Source: DATKQI01 sp035532755 (GTDB lineage Bacteria; Pseudomonadota; Alphaproteobacteria; Acetobacterales; Acetobacteraceae). Taken from it: 5,936 bases of DNA. Shown one piece after another: positions 1 to 5,591 of this stretch. The notes under the pieces were generated by a model. It was not told the origin of the DNA and ran no database searches. It worked only from the letters and a program-made list of their open reading frames with translations. The position numbers and the translations under genes are program-made. The first letter of the stretch is position 1. Each line of letters begins with the position of its first letter. The stretch spans positions 1-5,936 of the forward strand of contig DATKQI010000382.1 of assembly GCA_035532755.1 (NCBI GenBank), given 5' to 3'.

Positions 1-10
1 GCCCGGCGGA

Positions 11-1504
11 TCAGGAAAATCCCATGAAATTGGGCATCCCGCTGATCGGCGGCGCCACCTTCAGCTTCGCCAGATCCGGCACCGGCCGCGCGGTTGCCGG
101 GTCGGCCGCCAGCATTTCTTCCACCGCCGCGGCCACCGCGAGCACGTAGGCATCGCCACCGCGCGGGCCGACGATCTGCAAGCCGAACGGCATGCCGGCG
201 CGATCCAGCCCAACCGGCAGGGACACCGCCGGATGGCCGGCCAGCGTCACCGCATAGGCCATGGCGAGCCAGTGGAAATAGGTCCGTGTCGGCTGCCCGT
301 CGATCTCGGCCGGATACAGCTCGGTCCACGGGCGCGGGCTGATGGTGATGGACGGGGTGAGGATGATGTCGTGCGTGCGGAAGAACCCCTGCCAGCGCCG
401 GTACAGCGCCGTCTGCATCGCTTGGGCACGCGCCACGTCGGCGGCGGAATAGCGCAGCCCCTCCTCCACATTCGCGCGCACGTTGGGACCGACATCCTCC
501 GGCCGGGTGCGAACGCGGTCGAGATGGGCGGCGAGGAAGCTGGTCGCGCGCAGAATCTCGAACGCTTCGTCGGCGCCGGCGCAATCCGGGCTCGCGTCGG
601 CAGCCTCGGCGAAGACATGACGGAAGCGGCCCGTCTTCTCGGCAAACACGCCGGCGATGTGCTTCTCGGTGGGGGCGAAACCGAAATCCGGCGTCAGCGC
701 CACGCGCAGGCGCGACAGGTCGATCCGTTCCAGCGGGTGATAGTATTTCGCCTTCGTCCGTGCCCGCCCGTGCATCGTCGCGGCCAGCGGGTCGCGCGCG
801 TCGTCGGACACCATCGCGGAGAGAAGCAGGGCGGCATCGGCCACCGTGCGCGCCATCGGCCCCGCGGTCGGCAGGGAAGACCAGCCAAGCGCGCGCTTCT
901 CGCTCGGCACCACGCCCGGGCTCGGCCGGAAGCCGACGATGCCGCAGAACGCGGCCGGGTTGCGCAGGCTGCCGCCGGTGTCGGAACCCGAGGCCAGCGG
1001 CACCATGCCGGTCGCCAGCGCCACCGCCGATCCGCCGGAGGAACCGGCGGCGGATTTCACGGGATCGAACGGATTGCCGGTCGCGCCATAAACGGCGTTG
1101 CGCGTGTTCGCCCCCGCGCCCCATTCCGGCGTGTTGGTCTTGCCGAGCACGATGCCGCCCGCCGCACGGATCGCCGCCACCACGCGCTCGTCGGCGGCAG
1201 GCACATGGTCGCGGAAGATCGGGCTGCCATAGGTGGTGCGCAGTCCTTCGGTATCTTCCAGGTCCTTGATCCCGACCGGCAGGCCATGCAGCGGCGGCAA
1301 GTCCTCCCCGCGCATCACCGCAGCCTCTGCCGCCCGTGCGGCAGTGCGGGCGCGGGCGAAATCGCGCGCCACCATCGCGTTCACCGCCGGGTCGATCGCC
1401 TCGGTCCGGGCGATGCAGCTTTCCGTCAGCTCGACAGGGGAAAGCGCCTTGCGGCCGATCAGCCGGCGGGCCTCCAGCGCAGGCAGGTCACACGGTTCGC
1501 TCAT
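11..1504 (-). CDS. Amidase (amidase signature family hydrolase)
   Basis: A 497-residue serine amidase of the amidase-signature family (GatA, FAAH, peptide amidase type), which hydrolyses carboxamide bonds to acid plus ammonia or amine. The Ser-cisSer-Lys triad is visible: Lys80 in GLPVGIKD, cis-Ser155 in the glycine/serine motif AAGSSGGSA, and nucleophile Ser179 in GSDTGGSLRNPAAFCG. The Lys-Ser-Ser spacings (75 and 24) equal those of FAAH. The C-terminal part has the usual AGHPAVSLPVG and GLQIVGP segments, and the length is normal. No signal peptide or membrane segment is seen, so it is likely cytoplasmic. The ATG at 1504 is chosen because the family-like N-terminus begins there and it lies 4 bases after the stop of the GGT-like gene; the open frame further upstream only antiparallels nothing conserved and overlaps that gene. 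It is the last gene of a three-gene operon. The true substrate (aliphatic, aryl or peptide amide) cannot be told from sequence. Confidence 0.93.
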   Translation of the reverse strand: MSEPCDLPALEARRLIGRKALSPVELTESCIARTEAIDPAVNAMVARDFARARTAARAAEAAVMRGEDLPPLHGLPVGIKDLEDTEGLRTTYGSPIFRDHVPAADERVVAAIRAAGGIVLGKTNTPEWGAGANTRNAVYGATGNPFDPVKSAAGSSGGSAVALATGMVPLASGSDTGGSLRNPAAFCGIVGFRPSPGVVPSEKRALGWSSLPTAGPMARTVADAALLLSAMVSDDARDPLAATMHGRARTKAKYYHPLERIDLSRLRVALTPDFGFAPTEKHIAGVFAEKTGRFRHVFAEAADASPDCAGADEAFEILRATSFLAAHLDRVRTRPEDVGPNVRANVEEGLRYSAADVARAQAMQTALYRRWQGFFRTHDIILTPSITISPRPWTELYPAEIDGQPTRTYFHWLAMAYAVTLAGHPAVSLPVGLDRAGMPFGLQIVGPRGGDAYVLAVAAAVEEMLAADPATARPVPDLAKLKVAPPISGMPNFMGFS

Positions 1505-1508
1505 GGTC

Positions 1509-3107
1509 TCAATACCCCAACGCCAATCCGTCCTTGCGCGGGTCGGACCCGCCCACCAGCACGCCCCGCGCGCGATCGATGAAGATCGCCTGCCCGCCGC
1601 CATGCGGGCGCTCCGCCAGCGCCGGCACATGCCCCATCCGGGCGAGCTGATCGACCACCGACTGCGGCACGCCGCGCTCCACCTCCATCTTGCCGCCATA
1701 GGGAAACACCCTGGGCAGATCGAGCGATTCCTGGATATCCAGCCCGAATTCCAGCAGGTTCGTCAGGAACCAGCTCTGGCCCATCGGCTGGAAATGCCCG
1801 CCCATCACGCCGTAGGGCATCACCGCCTGCCCGTCCTTCGTCACCATGCCCGGAATGATCGTGTGCATCGGCCGCTTGCCGGGCGCGATGCAGTTGGGGT
1901 GGCCGCGTTCCAGCCGGAAGGCGAAACCGCGGTTGTGCAGCATCACGCCGGATTTCTCGGCGAGGATGCCGGAGCCGAAGCCCTGGAACAGCGAATTGAT
2001 GAAGCTGCACGCATTGCCGTCCCGATCGACGACGCACAGGTACACCGTGTCCCGATGCGCGGGCAGCGCCGCCTCGCCCGCACGCGGCAGGGTGCGCAGC
2101 GCCCGGTCGTCACGGATCAGCTCGCGCAGGGCGGCGAGATAGTCCGGGCTCATCAGCCTCGCCACCGGCACTTCCGCCTGGGCAGGGTCGGCCACGAAGG
2201 CATCCCGGTCCCGATAGACCAGCCGGGCCGCCTCCAGATGGCGATGCAGCCGCAACGAGCTCATCGGCCCGCCTGGCGGCGTGTCGAACCCGCCAAGGAT
2301 GCCGAGCAGCATCAGCACCGCGAGCCCGGACCCGTTCGGCGGGCACTGCCAGACCTCGTACCCCCGCCATCCGGCGCGGATCGGGCTTACGAACTCCGCC
2401 CCGCGCAGCCCGGCGGCAAAATCGGTCTCGGCATGCACGCCTCCATGAGCGCGCAGCGTGGCAACCATGTCCGCCGCGATCGGCCCTTCATAGAACGCGC
2501 GCGCGCCGTTCTTCGCGATCGCCCGCAACGTCTGCCCGAGCTGAGCCTGGACGAACAGATGCCCCGGCGCCGGCGCCCCCCCGCCCGGCAGGAACGGGTG
2601 CGCGCCATTCTTGCGCAGCTTCGCCACCACCCGCGCCCAGTCGTCGGCCACGCGCGGATGCACCGGATGGCCTTCCTCGGCAAACCCGATCGCGGGGCGC
2701 AGCAGCTCGTCCAGCCCCTTCGTGCCGTGCGCGGCCAGCAGCGTCTCCCACGCCGCCACCGCGCCGGGAATGGTCACCGAATCGGCCGAGGCTTCATCCA
2801 GCGCGGTCAGCCCGCGGCTTTCGAAATGTTCGATGCTCGCGCCCGCCGGCGCCCGGCCGGAGCCGTTGAGCGCGATCACCTTTCCGCTGCCGGCCGGCGC
2901 GTACAGGCAGAAGCAATCCCCGCCGATCCCGGTCGATTGCGGCTCGACCACGCCGAGCACGGCAACGGCAGCCACCGCCGCATCCAGCGCGTTGCCGCCC
3001 GCGCGCAGCACGTCTAGCGCAGTGAGCGTCGCCGCGGGCATGGACGTCGCGGCCATGCCGTTCGTGGCAAACACCGGGCTGCGGCCCGGCAGGTGGAAAT
3101 CGCGCAT
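1509..3107 (-). CDS. Gamma-glutamyltransferase-like Ntn hydrolase (acylase/HpxW/YwrD-like)
   Basis: A 532-residue member of the gamma-glutamyltransferase (GGT) family, made as a proenzyme that cuts itself before a threonine to give large and small subunits. The predicted cleavage and catalytic residue is Thr354 (RDTVYLCVVD, where E. coli GGT has TTHYSVVD). Family marks include AGGNALDAAVAA (36-47), STGIGGD (58-64), NGSGRAP with Arg85 (E. coli Arg114 equivalent), FGSG (377-380), the oxyanion-hole glycines in VMGGH (434-438) and the C-terminal SDPRKDGLALGY. Residues that hold glutamate in true GGT differ: the QMDDFS loop reads NRGFAF, without the Asp, and the Ser-Ser pair of KRPLSS is His-Thr (KRPMHT, 411-416). 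There is no signal peptide, whereas classical GGTs are periplasmic. Together this favours a cytoplasmic acylase or amidohydrolase of the YwrD/HpxW type; that function is inferred. Middle gene of the operon, ATG 16 bases after the SDR stop. Confidence 0.9.
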   Translation of the reverse strand: MRDFHLPGRSPVFATNGMAATSMPAATLTALDVLRAGGNALDAAVAAVAVLGVVEPQSTGIGGDCFCLYAPAGSGKVIALNGSGRAPAGASIEHFESRGLTALDEASADSVTIPGAVAAWETLLAAHGTKGLDELLRPAIGFAEEGHPVHPRVADDWARVVAKLRKNGAHPFLPGGGAPAPGHLFVQAQLGQTLRAIAKNGARAFYEGPIAADMVATLRAHGGVHAETDFAAGLRGAEFVSPIRAGWRGYEVWQCPPNGSGLAVLMLLGILGGFDTPPGGPMSSLRLHRHLEAARLVYRDRDAFVADPAQAEVPVARLMSPDYLAALRELIRDDRALRTLPRAGEAALPAHRDTVYLCVVDRDGNACSFINSLFQGFGSGILAEKSGVMLHNRGFAFRLERGHPNCIAPGKRPMHTIIPGMVTKDGQAVMPYGVMGGHFQPMGQSWFLTNLLEFGLDIQESLDLPRVFPYGGKMEVERGVPQSVVDQLARMGHVPALAERPHGGGQAIFIDRARGVLVGGSDPRKDGLALGY

Positions 3108-3123
3108 GGTGTGAAGCCCGCCC

Positions 3124-3915
3124 CTATTGCACCGTCAGCCCGCCATCGACCAGCAGCGGCGCGCCGGTCACCATGGCACTCGCCGAGCTCGCCAGGAACA
3201 CGATCGCGCCCATCAGATCCTCGACCTGCCCGAACCGGCCGATCGGCAGCCGCGCCAGCGCCATCTCGCTGAACGCCGCATCGTTCAGGATCGGCGCGGT
3301 CAGCGGCGTCTCGATCCAGGTGGGGCAGAGCGTGTTGACGCGGATGCCGTGCGGCCCAAGCTCCAGCGCCATCACCTTGGTCAGCCCCTCCACGCCGAAC
3401 TTGCTGGCGCAATAGGCGGACAGCGTCTGCCGCGCGACATGCCCGTTCACCGAGCCGATATTGATGATGGAGCCGCGGATGCCGCCCTCCACCATCCCCC
3501 GCGCCACCGCCTGCGCCACCGCGAACGTCGCGCGCAGATTGAGGTCGATCACCGCATCGAACGCCTCGTCGGTCACCTCCAGCACGCCCTGGCGGATGTT
3601 GATGCCGGCGTTGTTCACCAGCACATGGAACGGCCCGTGCCGGCTTATGAACGCCCGCGCGGCCGGCCGGTCCGTCACGTCCAGCTCCGCGCACTCGGCC
3701 CGCAGCCCGCGCGCCGCCAGCGCCTCCACGATCCGCTCCATCGGCCCGGCCCGGCGCGCCGTCAGCAGCACCGCGGCCCCGGCCTCGGCGAGCGCGACCG
3801 CCGCCGCCGCGCCGATCCCGCCGGATGCGCCCGTGACCAGGGCGCGCATGCCGTCGAGCCGGAAACTGGGGGTGCGGGGCAGCGTCGCGGCATCGGCCAT
3901 TGGCGAGTCATCCAT
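3124..3915 (-). CDS. SDR-family NAD(P)-dependent oxidoreductase
   Basis: A classical short-chain dehydrogenase/reductase of 263 residues from this start. A Rossmann fold is shown by the cofactor motif TGASGGIG (28-35), NNAG (101-104) and Asn126 in DLNLR. The catalytic residues are Ser155, Tyr168 and Lys172 (SAYCASK). The Arg pair 54-55 at the end of the second beta strand (LLTARR) suggests preference for NADP(H). The C-terminal GAPLLVDGGLTVQ is typical of the 3-oxoacyl-ACP reductase and gluconate 5-dehydrogenase-like group, and the length is normal. First gene of the operon with the GGT-like and amidase genes. The substrate is not determinable; it may oxidise or reduce a hydroxy/keto product linked to the two hydrolases. 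The start is uncertain: ATGs exist at 3978, 3915, 3900 and 3849, none with a strong ribosome binding site. 3915 or 3900 (258 aa) gives the usual short leader before FRLDGMRALVTG; the 3978 start adds an unconserved-looking extension. Confidence 0.93.
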   Translation of the reverse strand: MDDSPMADAATLPRTPSFRLDGMRALVTGASGGIGAAAAVALAEAGAAVLLTARRAGPMERIVEALAARGLRAECAELDVTDRPAARAFISRHGPFHVLVNNAGINIRQGVLEVTDEAFDAVIDLNLRATFAVAQAVARGMVEGGIRGSIINIGSVNGHVARQTLSAYCASKFGVEGLTKVMALELGPHGIRVNTLCPTWIETPLTAPILNDAAFSEMALARLPIGRFGQVEDLMGAIVFLASSASAMVTGAPLLVDGGLTVQ

Positions 3916-3993
3916 CTTGCAGAACCCGCGAACGCTCGCATGCAGCCGGCGTGTTGGCAACCAAGTGGACGCAGCCAAAGCGGGGCGCTCGGG

Positions 3994-4021
3994 TTGGCAA
4001 ACGCCACAGCCGTGGCATCAT
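3994..4021 (+). promoter_or_regulatory. Candidate sigma70-type promoter for csaA-gpt
   Basis: TTGGCA (5 of 6 to the -35 consensus) at 3994-3999, a 16-base spacer, then CATCAT (4 of 6 to the -10 consensus) at 4016-4021. It sits about 25 bases before the csaA start. In GC-rich DNA such matches arise by chance, so this is only a candidate; the spacing and lack of a better match are the support. Confidence 0.3.
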
Positions 4022-4030
4022 CGCCCCACC

Positions 4031-4037
4031 AGGGGAG
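4031..4037 (+). promoter_or_regulatory. Ribosome binding site of csaA
   Basis: AGGGGAG lies 7 bases before the ATG at 4045. It is a strong Shine-Dalgarno match and fixes the csaA start well inside the much longer open frame that runs in from the antisense of the SDR gene. Confidence 0.7.
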
Positions 4038-4044
4038 CGCACGC

Positions 4045-4386
4045 ATGACCGAACCGATCAGCTACGCCGATTTCGAGCGTGTGGACATCCGCACGGGCAC
4101 GATCACGGATGCGAAGCCCTTCCCCGAAGCGCGCAAGCCTGCCATCAAGCTCTGGATCGATTTCGGGCCGGAGATCGGCGTGAAGCGTTCCTCCGCGCAG
4201 CTCACCGTGCACTATGTGCCGGACCGGCTGATCGGCCGGCAGATCTGCGCGGTGGTGAATTTCCCGCCACGCCAGATCGGCCCGTTCGTCAGCGAGGTGC
4301 TGACGCTGGGCATGCCGGACGAGGATGGCGCGGTGGTACTGGTCCGGCCCGATCTCAAGATACCGGACGGGGGCAGGCTGTTCTGA
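4045..4386 (+). CDS. csaA: CsaA-like tRNA-binding protein / secretion chaperone-like
   Basis: A 113-residue single-domain OB-fold protein of the CsaA family, related to the tRNA-binding domain of Trbp111 and the C-terminus of MetRS. The match to Bacillus CsaA runs almost end to end: FERVDIRTGTI (10-20), FPEARKPAIKLWIDFG (26-41), KRSSAQLT (47-54) and VVNFPPRQIGPFVSEVLTLG (70-89). CsaA is a homodimer reported to bind peptides and SecA and to act as an export-related chaperone in Bacillus; the surface of the fold also suggests tRNA binding. In proteobacteria its role is not settled. The start is the ATG at 4045 behind AGGGGAG, which gives the normal family length. Its stop TGA shares its last base with the gpt start (TGATG), so the two are co-transcribed and likely translationally coupled. 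Confidence 0.95.
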   Translation: MTEPISYADFERVDIRTGTITDAKPFPEARKPAIKLWIDFGPEIGVKRSSAQLTVHYVPDRLIGRQICAVVNFPPRQIGPFVSEVLTLGMPDEDGAVVLVRPDLKIPDGGRLF

Positions 4387-4856
4387 TGGCGAAACACTAC
4401 TACACGGTCACCTGGGATCAGTTGCACCTCGATGCGCGTGCGCTCGCCTGGCGGCTGATCGCCGCCGGCCCGTGGCAGGGCATCGTCGCCATCACCCGCG
4501 GCGGGCTGATCCCGGCCGCGATCGTGGCGCGGGAACTGGAATGCCGGCTGATCGAAAGCGTGTCGGTGGAGGCCTACGACGAGGAGGAACTGCGCGAACC
4601 GCGCGTCACCAAGCACCCGGCCGCCGCCGGAGACGGCAGCGGCTTCCTGATCGTGGATGATCTGGTCGATACCGGCAGCACCGCGCGGCTGGTGCGCGGC
4701 CTTCTGCCGAAAGCGCATTTCGCGGCCGTATATGCGAAGCCCGCCGGCAAGCCGCTGGTGGACACCTTCGTCACCGAAGTCTCCCAGGACACCTGGATCC
4801 TCTTCCCGTGGGACACCGCGCCGCAGTTCGTCGCGCCATTGGCGCGCAGCAGGTAG
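4386..4856 (+). CDS. gpt: Xanthine-guanine phosphoribosyltransferase
   Basis: A 156-residue type I phosphoribosyltransferase that makes XMP, GMP and probably IMP from PRPP and xanthine, guanine or hypoxanthine in purine salvage. The PRPP-binding loop is LIVDDLVDTGSTARLVR (88-104), very close to the E. coli Gpt loop. Other Gpt-specific segments are YYTVTWDQLHLDARALA near the N-terminus, ITRGGLIPA (36-44), LPKAHFAAVYAKPAGKPLVD (107-126) and QDTWILFPWD (134-143), which lines the base-binding end. Length matches E. coli Gpt (152) apart from a slightly longer tail. The ATG at 4386 overlaps the csaA stop by one base, with GGGGGCAGG shortly upstream inside csaA serving as a ribosome binding site. 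The last codons (PLARSR) and the stop lie in the first copy of a 24-bp tandem repeat. Confidence 0.95.
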   Translation: MAKHYYTVTWDQLHLDARALAWRLIAAGPWQGIVAITRGGLIPAAIVARELECRLIESVSVEAYDEEELREPRVTKHPAAAGDGSGFLIVDDLVDTGSTARLVRGLLPKAHFAAVYAKPAGKPLVDTFVTEVSQDTWILFPWDTAPQFVAPLARSR

Positions 4857-4882
4857 CCGCCACTGGCGCGCAGCAGGCAATC
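4835..4882. repeat. 24-bp tandem duplication across the gpt stop codon
   Basis: GCCATTGGCGCGCAGCAGG (4835-4853) recurs as GCCACTGGCGCGCAGCAGG (4859-4877), 18 of 19 identical with a 24-bp period. The first copy encodes the end of Gpt and contains its TAG (4854-4856). The second copy is downstream and has CAA at the matching in-frame position. A simple reading is a slippage duplication of eight codons at the gene end followed by divergence. Confidence 0.7.
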
Positions 4883-4897
4883 CGCTCTCCATCCGCC

Positions 4898-4917
4898 ATG
4901 CCGACGCAAGCCGGCAT
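4898..4917. repeat. REP-like small inverted repeat
   Basis: ATGCCG (4898-4903) and CGGCAT (4912-4917) form a perfect 6-bp inverted repeat around an 8-base loop, within GCCATGCCGACGCAAGCCGG followed by CATCCAC. This resembles short extragenic palindromic repeats common in GC-rich proteobacteria. It lies after gpt, where it could protect the mRNA 3' end or act as a weak terminator; there is no T-run behind it. Membership in a repeated family cannot be tested from one copy. Confidence 0.4.
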
Positions 4918-4975
4918 CCACGCCCGCCGCCTGCATCGTAAGCTCGTTGGTGGTTATTGAAGATACAGTGGTGTC

Positions 4976-5392
4976 TCAGCTTGAATTTTTTGCCACACTG
5001 CTTTGCTCGAAGTGTTCAACGGCACCATCAAATTGAATCCAATTATGTTTCGACTGCTCAAAAACCGATCTGACGGGAGCCGGGTATTTTGGGTCTGCTA
5101 GCGCGCCGACTGCAACGCCAATCAGCGACGGCAGGTTGTCGGCCTTCCAATAGATCGTCGACCCGCAGTTTGGACAAAAGTAGGTGCGGACCTTGCCACC
5201 GCTTGCTGCATCGCGGGTGAACTCTTTCGGAGTTCCAGAAATGGCGACGGCGTCGATCGGATAAAACGCGCCTATGCCAAATGGCGCGCCGGTTCTCCGT
5301 TGGCAGTCAAGACAATGGCAGGCAACAACCAATTTAGATGGTTCTGGAAGCGTCAGTGTGAGAGCGCCGCAACTGCATCGGGCATCAGCCAT
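4976..5392 (-). CDS. GFA family (glutathione-dependent formaldehyde-activating enzyme/CENP-V-like) protein
   Basis: A 138-residue zinc-binding protein of the GFA/CENP-V fold. The cysteine pattern is complete: Cys6 and Cys8 (CSCGAL), Cys25, Cys27 and Cys30 (CHCLDCQRRTG), Cys73 and Cys76 (CPNCGS). These bind a structural and a second zinc ion in the Gfa prototype, which was proposed to condense formaldehyde with glutathione. Most small homologues like this one have no proven activity, so only the family is assigned. The ATG at 5392 follows GAGGG (complement of 5400-5404) by 7 bases. It is a single-gene unit convergent with gpt. Its GC content is near 50%, far below the almost 70% of its left neighbours, and codons such as TTT, AAT and ATT are common, so the gene is probably horizontally acquired. 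No formaldehyde pathway genes are beside it. Confidence 0.9.
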   Translation of the reverse strand: MADARCSCGALTLTLPEPSKLVVACHCLDCQRRTGAPFGIGAFYPIDAVAISGTPKEFTRDAASGGKVRTYFCPNCGSTIYWKADNLPSLIGVAVGALADPKYPAPVRSVFEQSKHNWIQFDGAVEHFEQSSVAKNSS

Positions 5393-5512
5393 TGGAAAAC
5401 CCTCAGTTTTCTGAAGCGAGATCGTGTTGAGATTTCAAGCTGAAACACCACAAAAGGTGCATGTACGTCCCCGCCGGCAAGTCGAGGGGGGGATATACTG
5501 ATGGGTGTATTT
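5393..5512. other. Low-GC intergenic stretch with candidate promoter of GFA gene and integrase-arm-like motifs
   Basis: No convincing gene is seen here; short frames have no recognisable protein content. It must contain the promoter of the leftward GFA gene, but I cannot point to clear boxes. Its right end has GGGGGGGATATA, GGGTGTA (5503-5509) and TTGTGTA (5512-5518), similar-looking short T/G-rich motifs that recall arm-type sites near tyrosine integrase genes. That reading is speculative. Confidence 0.3.
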
Positions 5513-5524
5513 TGTGTACGACCT

Positions 5525-5564
5525 GAGACATGGGTGACATCTCGTTCTGGAGACATGGGTGACA
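5525..5564. repeat. Subterminal 15-bp direct repeat of the IS element
   Basis: GAGACATGGGTGACA occurs at 5525-5539 and again, identical, at 5550-5564, a 25-bp period. The pair lies between the presumed IS tip and the transposase start, where transposase-binding sites are expected. The 25-bp spacing, about two and a half helical turns, puts the copies on roughly opposite DNA faces. Confidence 0.75.
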
Positions 5565-5591
5565 CTTTCCGTTTTTTGGCGGGAGGTGTGG

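Larger units (their letters stand above)
3916..4044. promoter_or_regulatory. Divergent intergenic region between SDR operon and csaA-gpt
   Basis: This is the only place where transcription of both flanking operons can start, so it should contain two back-to-back promoters. It carries two TTGGCAA heptamers exactly 40 bp apart (3954-3960 and 3994-4000). Inverted partners lie close by: GCCAA at 3974-3978 pairs with the first, and GCCA at 4003-4006 pairs with the second as TGGC-AAAC-GCCA. These may be operator half-sites, but no regulator gene is in the window. Confidence 0.4.

Noticed and set aside
233..1582. 449-codon plus-strand open frame opposite the amidase gene
   Set aside because: Low-complexity Arg/Gly/His-rich translation without domains; shadow of the amidase.
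1233..3017. 594-codon plus-strand open frame opposite the GGT-like gene
   Set aside because: It is antisense to a well-recognised enzyme, rich in Arg/His/Ala/Pro, with no family motif; a usual artefact of GC-rich codon bias.
3127..4044. Upstream extension of the csaA open frame
   Set aside because: It is antisense to the SDR gene; the CsaA homology, normal length and AGGGGAG site all point to the ATG at 4045.
3900..4385. Upstream extension of the gpt open frame
   Set aside because: It overlaps csaA in another frame; Gpt homology begins at the ATG at 4386.
4961..4976. AGATAC-AGTG-GTGTCT hairpin as a gpt terminator
   Set aside because: One stem pair is only G-T and the T-run starts about nine bases later, so it does not look like a true intrinsic terminator.
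5393..5512. Search for a tRNA or att site
   Set aside because: No T-loop GGTTCGA-type motif or cloverleaf could be found in the stretch.
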